From contig NZ_RCWC01000005.1 in the NCBI RefSeq assembly GCF_018448935.1, forward strand, positions 118,210-182,209: a stretch of 64,000 nucleotides of DNA. Direction: 5' to 3'. This document shows positions 14,002-23,497 of the stretch, in pieces (position 1 is the stretch's first letter; the number at the start of each line of letters is the position of its first letter). Origin of the DNA: Photorhabdus noenieputensis. Its GTDB lineage: Bacteria > Pseudomonadota > Gammaproteobacteria > Enterobacterales > Enterobacteriaceae. Under the pieces are notes generated by a model, which was not told where the DNA came from, ran no database searches, and was given only the letters and a program-made list of their open reading frames with translations. The position numbers were made by a program, and so were the translations under genes.

Positions 14002-15108
14002 TTAAATCAAGATACGTAGCATACGACGCAGAGGCTCTGCTGCTCCCCACAACAATTGGTCACCTACAGTAAAAGCAGATAAATACTCTGGTCCCATATT
14101 CAGCTTACGTAAACGCCCCACAGGAGTATTCAACGTTCCCGTTACGGCTGCCGGGGTTAATTCGCGCATACTTAATTCGCGATCATTTGGAATAACACGA
14201 ACCCAGTCATTATGCGCAGCCAGTAATTGCTCAATATCAGGAATCGAAATATCTTTTTTCAATTTCAGAGTAAATGCCTGACTATGGCAACGCAGCGCCC
14301 CGATACGTACACACAAACCATCCACAGTAATGATGTTATTACCGGTATTGAGGATCTTGTTGGTTTCTGCCTGACCTTTCCACTCCTCACGGCTTTGGCC
14401 ATTATCAAGCTGTTTATCAATCCACGGAATCAAACTACCTGCCAACGGTACGCCAAATTGCTCAGTTGACATAGCACCGCTACGGATGAAATCCGTTACT
14501 TTTCTTTCAATATCCAGAATAGCCGATGCCGGCTCTTGCAGCTCTGTTGCTACCTGAGTATGCAAAGATCCCATCTGAACCAGCAATTCCCGCATATGAC
14601 GAGCGCCCGCACCAGAAGCTGCCTGATAAGTTGCAACAGAAGCCCATTCAACCAAATCATTAGCAAATAATCCCCCCAAAGACATCAACATTAGGCTAAC
14701 GGTACAATTACCACCAACAAAAGTTTTTATGCCTTTATCAAGACCTTGCTGAATATGCGTATGGTTAACTGGATCAAGAATAATGATGGAATCATCATTC
14801 ATACGCAGCGCTGACGCCGCATCAATCCAATATCCCTGCCAACCTGTCGCTCTTAACTTTGGATAAATCTCATTAGTATAATCTCCACCCTGACAGCTAA
14901 TAATAATATCCAAAGCACCAAGCGCTTCGATATCGAAAGCATTCTGTAACGTACCTTGCTGACCAGTAAAATCAGGTGCTGGCTGTCCGTGTTGTGATGT
15001 CGTGAAGAATACCGGACGAATAACATCAAAATCCCGCTCTTCAATCATACGCTGCATTAATACTGAGCCGACCATCCCGCGCCAGCCGATAAAGCCCACA
15101 TTTTTCAT
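14002..15108 (-). CDS. asd: Aspartate-semialdehyde dehydrogenase
   Basis: It reduces aspartyl phosphate to aspartate semialdehyde, the branch point to lysine, diaminopimelate, threonine and methionine. It has 368 residues (E. coli 367). The NADP-binding loop [11 protein letters not shown] lies at the start, and the catalytic cysteine is in [11 protein letters not shown]. The end, [26 protein letters not shown], is also conserved. ATG 15108 fits AGGA spacing and family starts better than the adjacent ATG at 15111. In E. coli asd is not near gyrB, so its place here, beside the tailocin locus, is unusual. Confidence 0.97.
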   Translation of the reverse strand: MKNVGFIGWRGMVGSVLMQRMIEERDFDVIRPVFFTTSQHGQPAPDFTGQQGTLQNAFDIEALGALDIIISCQGGDYTNEIYPKLRATGWQGYWIDAASALRMNDDSIIILDPVNHTHIQQGLDKGIKTFVGGNCTVSLMLMSLGGLFANDLVEWASVATYQAASGAGARHMRELLVQMGSLHTQVATELQEPASAILDIERKVTDFIRSGAMSTEQFGVPLAGSLIPWIDKQLDNGQSREEWKGQAETNKILNTGNNIITVDGLCVRIGALRCHSQAFTLKLKKDISIPDIEQLLAAHNDWVRVIPNDRELSMRELTPAAVTGTLNTPVGRLRKLNMGPEYLSAFTVGDQLLWGAAEPLRRMLRILI

Positions 15109-15265
15109 CATTATTGTCCTACTTTGGTGAGTGTTGATCAGTGATTCTGATTACACCAAAGCTGACAAAATATGACCAAGGACGCAAGTGAATTTATTAA
15201 TTAATTCACAAGATATTTAGCAACATAGCTAGCAGCAAGATATATAACGAATCTGGCATCCGAGT

Positions 15266-15286
15266 AAAAAGCCACCTGTTGGTGGC
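15266..15286 (-). terminator. Rho-independent terminator of the ogr/D tail operon
   Basis: On the minus strand GCCACC-AACA-GGTGGC is followed at once by TTTTTA, 26 bases beyond the ogr stop. Confidence 0.85.
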
Positions 15287-15312
15287 AAATATTTACAATT
15301 AACTTTTAATTT

Positions 15313-15534
15313 TCAAGTCACATTCAATGGAGTTTTAGTTTTTTCTTTGGGATGCGGCTTAACACTTATTACTTCACCAGGTTTGGAAATAAAGCGGACA
15401 AACGTTTCATGGCTGACGAAAGTTGCACCACAATTGATGTTTTGACATTGATTATAACGTTCTTTTGTATGACTGGAATGCTCAAAGCTGCTGCGTGCAT
15501 GAGCCGCTTTACCACAAAGAGGACACTTGATCAT
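15313..15534 (-). CDS. ogr: Ogr/Delta-type late transcription activator
   Basis: A 73-residue zinc protein of the P2 Ogr/Delta family. These bind upstream of phage late promoters and recruit RNA polymerase through the alpha subunit. Cysteines at 4, 7, 30 and 35 form the zinc site, and the segment KERYNQCQNINCGATF is characteristic. P2 Ogr has 72 residues. As in P2 it lies after gene D. Matching binding sites (TTGT-N12-ACAA) are found before X and V, and one with a single mismatch before FI, so it is the likely activator of all tail genes here. Confidence 0.93.
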   Translation of the reverse strand: MIKCPLCGKAAHARSSFEHSSHTKERYNQCQNINCGATFVSHETFVRFISKPGEVISVKPHPKEKTKTPLNVT

Positions 15535-15610
15535 ATTTTCTTACCCTTAACTAAAACATGAACTCTCATAATGTGAACAATATAGCAATGAGATCTCACT
15601 TAAAGAACAA

Positions 15611-16693
15611 TTATTTCATATCGAGATCATCAATTTTTAATTCCAGAGTCAGTGCTGTTGTAAAACCACCAGATCCATTCACTGTGTGAGTAACCGTCGT
15701 TAATGTCCATTCGGCAGCATCTATTTCTGGTTTAAAGCCGGTAACCTTAATGGGTATTTCAGGGTAGAGATCTGCACGCCCCTGAGCCAGTTGAATCGAA
15801 AACGTCGCTGCCCCACGTTGCATTTTTTCCCAGGCAACCTTAGCTGCACGTTTAGCACTAGCCTCATCAGCATAAGTACGAGAAAGCTCCAATACGTTAC
15901 CTTTGCTACCGATCAAATAAGATTTTAATTTATCAGTATTTCCCTTATTTTTTCGTTCAACGGTTACAGTATGTTTTTTCTCTGGTTTACGGACGTCCAA
16001 CCAGTTGGCTACCACACCGGTATAAGCCTCACGATCAGACAGGGTAAAATTATGATTGTCACCTGACCGACGTGTAATCACTAATGCAGGAATAACCGCA
16101 CCACTAGCTGTTTTATTCTGTCCTTGCCGGATAAATATCAACTTGCCATTTTTTACTGAAGCAATTGCCCCTTCCTGCCTTGCCAAGCGGGTAAGAAAAC
16201 TACCATCTGACTCATTCGTCTGATCAATATGGCTAATCAATATCTTCGCAATATCTTGATGCAAATCGGCGCTAAGGTTATTTCTAGCAGCTATAGTATG
16301 GACAATATCACCTATCGTTTTCTTATGATAAGACTCTTCACGTCTCATATTGAGAGATTCACGGAAATCAGCACTACGGGCACGAATCGTTAATTTGTCC
16401 GGTGCTCCACTGTAGCCAATTTCATCCACAGTAAAACGCCCTTTACTGATCAGTGGCTGATCACGCCATCCCAACGCCAATGAAATCACATTACCTCTGG
16501 AAGGTAGCACCAAACTTCCATCGGCATCATCCAGTTCAATATCAAGTTGGTCGGCTTCAAAGCCACGATTATCTGTCATTGTTAGTGACATCAGGCGCGA
16601 TTGAATGCGCCCACTGATATCTTTATTATCAATTTCCAAAAGAAATGAAGGTGCACTGCCTTTTTCGGTCCCTTTGCCAAATTCAGACGTCAT
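15611..16693 (-). CDS. P2 gpD-like tail protein (baseplate hub / late control D)
   Basis: A 360-residue protein of the phage late control D family (P2 gpD 387). In contractile tails it forms the central hub that carries the spike and contacts the tape measure. Recognisable parts are the start with PSFLLEIDNKDISGRI, the central LTRLARQEGA, and the C-terminal IPIKVTGFKPEIDAAEWTLT. Its ATG overlaps the stop of gpU (ATGA), showing coupling. Order U-D-ogr is the P2 order. Confidence 0.92.
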   Translation of the reverse strand: MTSEFGKGTEKGSAPSFLLEIDNKDISGRIQSRLMSLTMTDNRGFEADQLDIELDDADGSLVLPSRGNVISLALGWRDQPLISKGRFTVDEIGYSGAPDKLTIRARSADFRESLNMRREESYHKKTIGDIVHTIAARNNLSADLHQDIAKILISHIDQTNESDGSFLTRLARQEGAIASVKNGKLIFIRQGQNKTASGAVIPALVITRRSGDNHNFTLSDREAYTGVVANWLDVRKPEKKHTVTVERKNKGNTDKLKSYLIGSKGNVLELSRTYADEASAKRAAKVAWEKMQRGAATFSIQLAQGRADLYPEIPIKVTGFKPEIDAAEWTLTTVTHTVNGSGGFTTALTLELKIDDLDMK

Positions 16694-17154
16694 GACAATA
16701 CCTCTCTAACTCTATCTGACAAATTGTCTGTAAGCATAGAGAACTGCTCCTGAAGATCACCGAACATTTCAATTAGAGAACTATCCACTCGCTTCAATGT
16801 TAACGTGAAATCAATTTTGCGGGCAGAACCATTCGACATAAATTCAGTTTTTGTCTGGTCGATACTCTGAATGACAAACATACCGTAAACCGTGCCGCTG
16901 CCATCGATAAAGGACCAAGCCTTACCGCTATCAGCCATCACTTGTAGTACCGTCAATGATAAACGACCACCAGTAATTTCTGGATATAACGAACCGGAAA
17001 GTGTCATTGTGTCGTTGTCCGGCCCCAGAAATTGCCAGGCAGGCCGCACCCCGATACGGCTATTAAAAGCATGTCGCCACGACTGATTATATTGCATACT
17101 CTGGTATGGTGTGGTTTTCAACATAAAAACAAATAAACCCAGTGCAGCCATCAT
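16690..17154 (-). CDS. P2 gpU-like tail terminator/completion protein
   Basis: A 154-residue protein (P2 gpU 159). It shows the diagnostic GLFVFMLKTTPYQSMQYNQSWRH start, the FLGPDNDTMTLSG motif and an internal TKTEF. In P2, gpU is needed to complete the tail. It lies between T and D as in P2. The first of two adjacent ATG codons was kept because the P2 protein also begins with several methionines. Confidence 0.92.
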   Translation of the reverse strand: MMAALGLFVFMLKTTPYQSMQYNQSWRHAFNSRIGVRPAWQFLGPDNDTMTLSGSLYPEITGGRLSLTVLQVMADSGKAWSFIDGSGTVYGMFVIQSIDQTKTEFMSNGSARKIDFTLTLKRVDSSLIEMFGDLQEQFSMLTDNLSDRVREVLS

Positions 17155-17156
17155 AA

Positions 17157-19856
17157 TTAGAATTCTCCTCTATCAGAGAATGAACTACGTAAACGAGCCT
17201 GCTGTCTACGTTCCCGATCATCCAATTCACGCCTAACCGCTGCTGCAATATCCTGCACAGACTGATCCGGCGCACCATAGATATTTATATGATAGACCGG
17301 AGATTCACTGCGGTACTCTATCACCTGACGTTTGTCCGCTTTCTTTTCCTGAATCTGCGGATAAGCATGAACCGGTAAACTCTGAACATGCAACGGTGCT
17401 GTTCTGGCTGCGGTAGAAGGTGCCATTACGCTTAAAGAAAATGCCGCAGCGGCAGCAAGTTTAGCAGTCTGTCGTCGGCTAATAACATTAACAGGGCCAG
17501 TGACAATCTCTGGTCCATATTCACCAACAATACCAAATCGACCAGCCGGAATAATGCCCCCTTTGTCATGTTTGGGCAGAACCGAATTAACATTAGGACT
17601 CACATTATTACTGGCATCTTTTGAAATATCTTCCTTTGACCGCATCCAGTCAGGGAGATATTCAGACAATGAAGTCAGTTTCTGTTTCAGGGCTTCCCAT
17701 TTTTCATTAATCCCCTCCAATAAACTGTTAATTATCGCTGTGCCAACCTCTTTAAATTTACTGGGTAGATTCATTACGTCAGTAATAATTTCATTCCATT
17801 TATCCGAGATCGATATTTTAATATTCTCCCAGATATCCAATGTATTCTGTTTAACTAATTCCCAAGCATTACTGATACTAGTTTTAATATTTTCCCAAGT
17901 TTGCAGAACACTCTGTTTAATGGATTCCCATTTCTCAATGAGGTTAATTTTAATATTTTCCCAAAGCTGAGAAAATCTCGGCCCCAATGTTTCCCAGTTT
18001 TGCCAAATATAAACAGCAGCCATCGCAATGACACCAATAACGGCGAGGATTGGGTTAGCCATCATTAAACGACCGACAATCATCATAGTGCTACCCAACA
18101 TTTTCAGAGCATTCCCGACTAATCCGAGCGCTCTCACACCAGTACTACCAAAGAAAGTAAGACTATATTTCGCTACAGCTAATGGAAGCAATATCGAAGC
18201 GATCGCCTGTGCCAATGCGCCAAACACAGTTAACATGCCTCCGACTACCATCGTAATAGTCGCAAGCGTTGCAGCCAAACGTGGATTGGCTTCCATCCAC
18301 TCACTGACTTTATTGACTACATTGGTTACTTGCTGAGTGACTTCTCTTGCAGGACCTTCTACGCCAGAAAACATCTGAACGCCTAGATTACTCCAAGCAG
18401 CATTGAGTTTTTGGATATCACCAGTGAGATTATTCCTCACTACAGAGGTAACTTTTTGGGATTCACCTTGAACATTTTTCAGTTCAGCGATAAACGTCTG
18501 CAATCCCCCCTGCCCTGCCTGATTTACCAATACATCCAAAGCAGGAGCAGCATTTTCACCACCAATTGCTGTGAAATAACTTGTACGTTGTTTACCGCTC
18601 ATTGAACGGGTTTTATCATCTAGTTCAACGAGAATATCAGGTAATTGCCGTAAATTACCTTTAGCATCACGAGTTTTAATATCTAGTTGTTTCAATGCGG
18701 CAACAGCAGCTCTAGGCGGTTCAGCCAATCGGCTTAGCACATTACTCAAAGCCTCTCCAGCTTCACTTCCCTTAATATTGGCATCACTTAGCTTTCTTGT
18801 AGCAGCCGCAACGGTTTCAATATCAATCCCCAAAGAAGTGGCCGCTGGAGCGACAGATTTCATGGTGTCACCCAATCCCGCCAACGTTGTTTTTGAACCA
18901 ATAAGCGTTGCCGTCAAAACATCACTAACATGCCCCATCTCTTCGGATTGTAATTTAAACCCTTCCAGTACATTAGTACTAATATCAACCACATTGGCGA
19001 AATCTGTACCGCTTGCCTGCGACATTAATACCGCACCAGGCATCACATTCTTTATCTGGTCAGGAGAATACCCCTTGGAGGCATACAGGCCCTGTCCCTG
19101 TGCAATCTGACTGGCCGGAATCCCTGTACTTTTGCTCAACTCACGACTTTGGTTGAGCAACATGGCGTATTCAGGAGAATTTTTTTCAATATTGGTTTGT
19201 GCCTGAATTTTGGACATTTGAGCACTGAGATCATAACCCGGCATCAGAAAACTTTTACTGGTTGTCAGTATCTTACCGCCTGCCGATTTCGCATTAGCGC
19301 CATATTGGCTAACTCGATCACGAAGCTCTTTGATTTTGCTATAACGATTTCCACCACGATTTTCTTCCCTTTGGCTACTGATATGCACAGTTTCCTCGGT
19401 GTTTTTACTCAGCTCGCGACTTTGATTGAGCAACATGGTGTATTTAGGAGCATTTTTTTCAGTATTGGTTTTTGTCTGAATTTTGGACATTTGAGCACTG
19501 AGATCATAACCCGGCATCAGAAAGCTTTTACTGGTTGTCAGTATCTTACCGCCTGCCGATTTCGCATTAGCGCCATATTGGCTAACGTGGTCACGAAGCT
19601 CCTTGATTTTGCTATAACGACCTTCACCGCGATTTTCTTCCTTTTTGTCACTGGTATGCGCAGTTTCCTGCGCATATTCAGGAGCAGAATAAAGTTTAAT
19701 TGCTTTATAAGTCTGATTTAATCGCTTGAATTCATCGCGATTTTGCCGGATAGAATCCGCCAACCTTTTATTATTTCGCTGTGCGGATTTCAAGGCGCTG
19801 GTCAGCTTATTAACGGACTGTATTACCAATTTAAGCTGTGACTGTGTATTACTCAT
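17157..19856 (-). CDS. P2 gpT-like tail tape measure protein (enlarged)
   Basis: The tape measure sets tail length and sits in the tube lumen. At 899 residues it is longer than P2 gpT (815). The N-terminal third is coiled and polar, hydrophobic segments lie around residues 525-640, and the tail carries repeated W-E-x-I-K units. Residues in the first quarter contain two near-identical copies of a block with VSQYGANAKSAGGKIL and KSFLMPGYDLSAQM, a 91-residue tandem duplication. I start at ATG 19856, which overlaps the E' stop; the frame extends upstream to 19922 only because it overlaps E'. Confidence 0.92.
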   Translation of the reverse strand: MSNTQSQLKLVIQSVNKLTSALKSAQRNNKRLADSIRQNRDEFKRLNQTYKAIKLYSAPEYAQETAHTSDKKEENRGEGRYSKIKELRDHVSQYGANAKSAGGKILTTSKSFLMPGYDLSAQMSKIQTKTNTEKNAPKYTMLLNQSRELSKNTEETVHISSQREENRGGNRYSKIKELRDRVSQYGANAKSAGGKILTTSKSFLMPGYDLSAQMSKIQAQTNIEKNSPEYAMLLNQSRELSKSTGIPASQIAQGQGLYASKGYSPDQIKNVMPGAVLMSQASGTDFANVVDISTNVLEGFKLQSEEMGHVSDVLTATLIGSKTTLAGLGDTMKSVAPAATSLGIDIETVAAATRKLSDANIKGSEAGEALSNVLSRLAEPPRAAVAALKQLDIKTRDAKGNLRQLPDILVELDDKTRSMSGKQRTSYFTAIGGENAAPALDVLVNQAGQGGLQTFIAELKNVQGESQKVTSVVRNNLTGDIQKLNAAWSNLGVQMFSGVEGPAREVTQQVTNVVNKVSEWMEANPRLAATLATITMVVGGMLTVFGALAQAIASILLPLAVAKYSLTFFGSTGVRALGLVGNALKMLGSTMMIVGRLMMANPILAVIGVIAMAAVYIWQNWETLGPRFSQLWENIKINLIEKWESIKQSVLQTWENIKTSISNAWELVKQNTLDIWENIKISISDKWNEIITDVMNLPSKFKEVGTAIINSLLEGINEKWEALKQKLTSLSEYLPDWMRSKEDISKDASNNVSPNVNSVLPKHDKGGIIPAGRFGIVGEYGPEIVTGPVNVISRRQTAKLAAAAAFSLSVMAPSTAARTAPLHVQSLPVHAYPQIQEKKADKRQVIEYRSESPVYHINIYGAPDQSVQDIAAAVRRELDDRERRQQARLRSSFSDRGEF
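19136..19681. repeat. 273-bp in-frame tandem duplication in the tape measure gene
   Basis: The stretch near 19136-19408 recurs at 19409-19681 with an offset of exactly 273 bases (91 codons). The first 170 or so bases of each unit are almost identical, while the remainder has drifted more. It is read on the minus strand within gpT. Confidence 0.9.
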
Positions 19857-20300
19857 TTTCTGCACCACTTCGTAAGATGGCCCGATGTCGCCAGTCCAGT
19901 AATTCCGGTAGTGACATTTCATCTGTCACTGCCGGAGACCAGTGGAAAACGGTGGCAATATCTGCCACCAATTCATCTACGGTTAGTCGGTCTGGAAACC
20001 GGACTTCGCCGACTTCGGTAACAAAAAATTGACCACCTCAACACTGAGATTAATCAGATCGCCGGGAGTCATTGACAACAGGTCGCTTTTAGTGAGCGCA
20101 GGTATGGTCACGCGTGGCAAAACCAATATCATTGAGTCCACATCCATCTCCAGCAAAGCCTGTAGCCGAGCACCACGCAGCGCGCCACTGTTCGGTTTGC
20201 GCACCACCACTTCAGTAATGTTGCTACTACCACGTGCAAGCGGTTCTTCTAATACGATTGTGCGCTGCTCGTCGTTTTGAGTAATTAGTGTTTCTGTCAT
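19849..20300 (-). CDS. Tail assembly chaperone E+E' made by programmed -1 frameshift
   Basis: Continuous reading of E past the shift gives about 150 residues (P2 E+E' 142). The slippery heptamer TTTTTTG lies at 20022-20028 on the minus strand, in E codons AAT-TTT-TTG. After a -1 slip the frame runs VTEVGEVRFPDRLTVDELV, then FHWSPAVTDEMSLPELLDWRHR, and ends GAENE with TAA at 19849-19851, overlapping the start of T. The E' part is too short to appear as an independent gene. This matches the P2 arrangement; slippage itself is inferred. Confidence 0.88.
19983..20300 (-). CDS. P2 gpE-like tail assembly protein (zero-frame product)
   Basis: A 105-residue protein (P2 gpE 91), beginning TETLITQNDEQR and containing PNSGALRGARLQALLEMD and PGDLINLSVEVVNFLL. 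It lies between the tube gene FII and the tape measure T, the place of tail assembly chaperones in contractile tails. The zero-frame protein stops at 19983, while a fraction of ribosomes should continue into E'. Confidence 0.9.
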   Translation of the reverse strand: MTETLITQNDEQRTIVLEEPLARGSSNITEVVVRKPNSGALRGARLQALLEMDVDSMILVLPRVTIPALTKSDLLSMTPGDLINLSVEVVNFLLPKSAKSGFQTD

Positions 20301-20326
20301 GGTTCAACCTTGTTTATCCGATTAGA

Positions 20327-20842
20327 TTAAAGACCCATAGCGCGACGGTGATCTGCCAAGCGATCCTCACCATTAACGACTTCAACCATGTTAACGGTAT
20401 CCACCTCGATCAGAACTTCACCATCCCATGTCAATTTGAAATAGGTATTTTTAGCGCTGATTTTGGTCTGAGTATTATCTCCCTGCTTATAAGTACCGTG
20501 GTCAAACTCATGGAAACGGCCACGCATCACGATTTCAACAGCAATCACATCGCTGGTATCATCGCGCTGGTAGGAGCCCGCAAAGCGCAACATTACGCCG
20601 TCGGCTTTGGTCAGCCCCCATTGCCGATAATGTTGAGCTTCCATACCTCCTAGAGTAAATTCAACGTCCAATGCACCTTCATCCAAGCCTAAGTCCACGG
20701 TTGCGCTACCGTTCATACCAGCGCCACGATAGGTTTCCAGTTTACGACTCAGCTTAGGCAGAGTAAGTTCTTCCACTATTCCCTGATAACTATTGCCATC
20801 ATTAAACAAGTTCAGGAATTTAAGTTTGCGAGGTAATGCCAT
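20327..20842 (-). CDS. P2 gpFII-like tail tube protein
   Basis: Major protein of the inner tail tube, 171 residues (P2 FII 172). The start ALPRKLKFLNLFNDGNSYQG and the segment RGAGMNGSATVDLGLD are characteristic. It directly follows the sheath gene on the same strand, separated by 10 bases, so sheath and tube are co-translated in bulk. Confidence 0.94.
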   Translation of the reverse strand: MALPRKLKFLNLFNDGNSYQGIVEELTLPKLSRKLETYRGAGMNGSATVDLGLDEGALDVEFTLGGMEAQHYRQWGLTKADGVMLRFAGSYQRDDTSDVIAVEIVMRGRFHEFDHGTYKQGDNTQTKISAKNTYFKLTWDGEVLIEVDTVNMVEVVNGEDRLADHRRAMGL

Positions 20843-20852
20843 CTGTGTCCCC

Positions 20853-22025
20853 TTAGCCGTTTATGCTTTTCGCGAAATCCATCAGGTAACGATCTGTAAT
20901 ACGCTGGCGTAACATCATGTTTTCCAGTGGTGGTACAGGTGTATAGTCGTAATCGAGGGTCAATTTGCCCGCTTTCAAGGTGTCTTTATCATTGGCGTTT
21001 TCGTCATACCAACACTGACCGTCAATAATGTAGCCCCCAGATTTCAGTTCACGGAACTTAGCATTGATACCTTCGATAATGTCTCGTACCAGTGAAGGAG
21101 TTAGTGGCTTATCGATTGCCCACATATGTGCTTCTGCCATAGTGTCAGCTAATACTTGAGCAGTACGAGTGTAACTTTCGAACTGGAACAATGGGTCATC
21201 AGCGCAGGTACGGGAACCCCAGAAACGGAAGCCATTTTTACGGATAAGTGTCGTGATACCATTTTGGTTTAACAAACCAGCATCAGTTGCTGGATCTTGA
21301 AGATCCCAGAAGACGTCTGCTGAAAGGCCGGTCACACCATTGACACCGATGTTGGACAGTGTTTTATGCCAACCTGTTTCTTCATCAATTTTTGCACGTA
21401 AACCCAGTGCACGAGCAGTAGCGTAGGCGATAGTGTCTTTATTAGAAACAGTATCCCAACTCAGGAAATCAGGCCAAATCAACATCAGCTCTCGTTGACT
21501 GAAGTTTTTGCGATATTCGATAACTTCTGAGATAGTCTTACTACCATAGGCGCTGATATAAGCCATTGCTCTCAGTTTCTGCGCGATACTCGCCAACTCA
21601 ACAGCAACAGCCTTCGTATCCAACCCAGGAACGCCCAGAATACGTGGCTTCACACCTAGCTGGCTTTGTGCTGCCAACAGTGCCTGTATACCGGTTTTCT
21701 TACCTTCATTAGTTGTAGTACCAATGATGTTGCTGGTAGTTTGCTCTTCCGTTTCACCTTGTGCTACACGGACAACAACAGTAACGGGTTTAGACTGGTC
21801 TGAGATAGCTTTGAGTGCCTGAGGCAATGTACCGGTTTTACCAGCTTTGCCAATGGCGAGTGAAACATCAGTAATCAAGACCGGAGTATTTAATGGAAAA
21901 GTTTTTTCGTCTGCTTCAGGACCAGTACACACCATACCAACAATAGCGGTACTAACTGTGGTGATGGTACGTGTGCCTTCGTTAATTTCCTGTACACGGA
22001 CGCCGTGATGATAATCTTGTGCCAT
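20853..22025 (-). CDS. P2 gpFI-like contractile tail sheath protein
   Basis: Contractile sheath subunit, 390 residues (P2 FI 396). It begins [20 protein letters not shown] and contains [16 protein letters not shown], the conserved core of sheath proteins. The C-terminal part ends [17 protein letters not shown]. It heads the FI-FII-E-T-U-D-ogr operon; an Ogr-type site lies 71 bases upstream. In P2 this operon follows H and G in the same direction; here the H operon runs the opposite way. Confidence 0.95.
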   Translation of the reverse strand: MAQDYHHGVRVQEINEGTRTITTVSTAIVGMVCTGPEADEKTFPLNTPVLITDVSLAIGKAGKTGTLPQALKAISDQSKPVTVVVRVAQGETEEQTTSNIIGTTTNEGKKTGIQALLAAQSQLGVKPRILGVPGLDTKAVAVELASIAQKLRAMAYISAYGSKTISEVIEYRKNFSQRELMLIWPDFLSWDTVSNKDTIAYATARALGLRAKIDEETGWHKTLSNIGVNGVTGLSADVFWDLQDPATDAGLLNQNGITTLIRKNGFRFWGSRTCADDPLFQFESYTRTAQVLADTMAEAHMWAIDKPLTPSLVRDIIEGINAKFRELKSGGYIIDGQCWYDENANDKDTLKAGKLTLDYDYTPVPPLENMMLRQRITDRYLMDFAKSING

Positions 22026-22095
22026 ATTAGCGGTTCTCCTGTTAAGGTGTTCCGCTATGTTGAAGTATCCGAATTATTAAATCATTCGATGAGAA

Positions 22096-22115
22096 ATGTG
22101 TGAGAGATGATACAA
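22096..22115 (-). promoter_or_regulatory. Ogr-type activator site before the sheath operon
   Basis: On the minus strand TTGT-N12-ACAT, one mismatch from the P2 late-promoter dyad TTGT-N12-ACAA, centred about 80 bases before the FI start. The spacing leaves room for a promoter near 22060 and a short leader. Confidence 0.7.
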
Positions 22116-22249
22116 ATCAGGTTGCTTAATTTATTATTTTTTCTAATAATTTAATTACCTGTACTTCATAGATAGAGGAAAAATAAACCTCTATAAATCA
22201 ATATCTGCTTCTTCTGTCGCAAACTTTTAGCTCTGTTCATCGATTATTT

Positions 22250-22363
22250 TTTCACAGATTTTACCGACCAAAATAGATGATAATTTATACATATCAACGC
22301 ATTTCTCTGTAAACCACAGTTCTGGTCATTTATTGACACCTGAATATAGCCAATTTTCATCAT
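22250..22363 (-). pseudogene. Decayed 5' end of a DNA invertase gene (copy 1)
   Basis: Read on the minus strand from ATG 22360, the sequence gives KIGYIQVSINDQN, then loses its frame, while still aligning at the DNA level with the intact invertase for roughly 100 bases. The spacer of about 60 bases between it and the crossover site at 22425 also matches the spacer before the intact gene. The gap 22026-22424 otherwise holds the sheath operon promoter region. Confidence 0.8.
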
Positions 22364-22424
22364 ATGAGCCCCTGCTTAGTACCAAGACGAAACTATTCTC
22401 TCGGAAATTTCACGGATAAATGAG

Positions 22425-22450
22425 TTTTGAAAAATCTTGGTTTGATAGAA
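22425..22450 (+). repeat. Invertase crossover site S1
   Basis: A Gin/Cin-type 26-bp site with core AAATCTTGGTTT and central dinucleotide TT at 22437-22438. One base differs from the symmetrical core AAACCTTGGTTT found at S2 and S3. It encodes K-N-L-G-L in the frame of the fibre cassette that follows and is oriented like S3. Confidence 0.85.
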
Positions 22451-23497
22451 ACAGTGAATTTGGCGAAAAATGCTCTTCCTAAGGACTCAACTGAATCATT
22501 CACGTCCGGCAATCACAATATTAAAACAGGTGGAAGTTATTCCAGTTTGTCACTCACAAAGGGAGATGGCCGATATGTTTTCATAGAAACTACTTCTCAT
22601 GAAGAAGGCTCTTTTTGTGCAATAGGATATCGTGAGTTTGATTCCTCAAATATAAATGTTGTTCACCTCCCTCGAAAGAGCGGCTATGTTGCAATAGCTA
22701 ATGAGCATTATTCTAAATCAGAATCTGACAGTCGATTTATTCAGTTAAATACGAATACAAAAACATCAGGTTATATATTAGCTAAAACCGTAAACTATTA
22801 TGATGATCCTAATTCACGTCATTTGGGGCGTTCGGGATTTTTGAGACCCAATGGAATTGATAATCTAGGGGCATTAGCAATTCATATAGCTCATCCTGGA
22901 GTTGATAGCTCTCAGCATGCTCACGGGCTTTCTTTCGGGTATGGAGGTTATTCAGAAGCATTCAGCATTTCTACTTACGCTTTCGATGAAAATGGTAACT
23001 TCAGAGGAAAACGTAAGATATTAACAGAGGATGATATCCTTGTTGGTATTCCATTGCCGTGGTCTAAGCCAACTGCACCAGCAGGTTATCTTATTTGTAG
23101 TGGTCAGCAGTTTAACAAATCTATGTACCCTAAATTAGGGGAAGCATATCCCTCTGGTACACTTCCTGATCTACGTGGTGAATTTATTCGAGGTTGGGAT
23201 AATGGGAGAAGTATTGATTCTGGGCGGGAGATATTATCCCATCAAGACTCAACAAAGTTACCTAATCTTTACACCCATGCAGCCTCTGCAAATATAGGAG
23301 TATTGGTATCTCCTCCTATTAATCGCTTTTCAAGTAATTATCCATCAGAAATTATGGCTAGTGATTTTGAGGAAGCAGAATTCGGGAGCGGCCAATATTT
23401 TTCAACCCAATTAAGTCCTTATGGTTCAGTTTCATTATCTACAATTAGAGTACGCCCCCGCAATATCGCATTTAACTACATAGTGAGAGCAGCGTAA
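22427..23497 (+). CDS. Headless tail-fibre cassette F1 (probably silent)
   Basis: A 356-residue frame beginning at the crossover site as KNLGLIETVNLAK, with only a TTG, no ribosome-binding site and a TGA two codons before. It therefore lacks the fibre N-terminus that attaches to the baseplate and should be expressed only after recombination joins it to gene H. Residues about 205-255 form a tail-collar domain (GIPLPWSKPTAPAGYLICSG, then LPDLRGEFIRGWDNG). It ends RPRNIAFNYIVRAA, as H does. The stop overlaps the start of its assembly gene (TAATG). Confidence 0.85.
   Translation: MKNLGLIETVNLAKNALPKDSTESFTSGNHNIKTGGSYSSLSLTKGDGRYVFIETTSHEEGSFCAIGYREFDSSNINVVHLPRKSGYVAIANEHYSKSESDSRFIQLNTNTKTSGYILAKTVNYYDDPNSRHLGRSGFLRPNGIDNLGALAIHIAHPGVDSSQHAHGLSFGYGGYSEAFSISTYAFDENGNFRGKRKILTEDDILVGIPLPWSKPTAPAGYLICSGQQFNKSMYPKLGEAYPSGTLPDLRGEFIRGWDNGRSIDSGREILSHQDSTKLPNLYTHAASANIGVLVSPPINRFSSNYPSEIMASDFEEAEFGSGQYFSTQLSPYGSVSLSTIRVRPRNIAFNYIVRAA

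Noticed and set aside
17500..19721. Long plus-strand open frames opposite the tape measure gene
   Set aside because: They reflect the composition and tandem repeats of the minus-strand gene; no ribosome-binding sites or family likeness.
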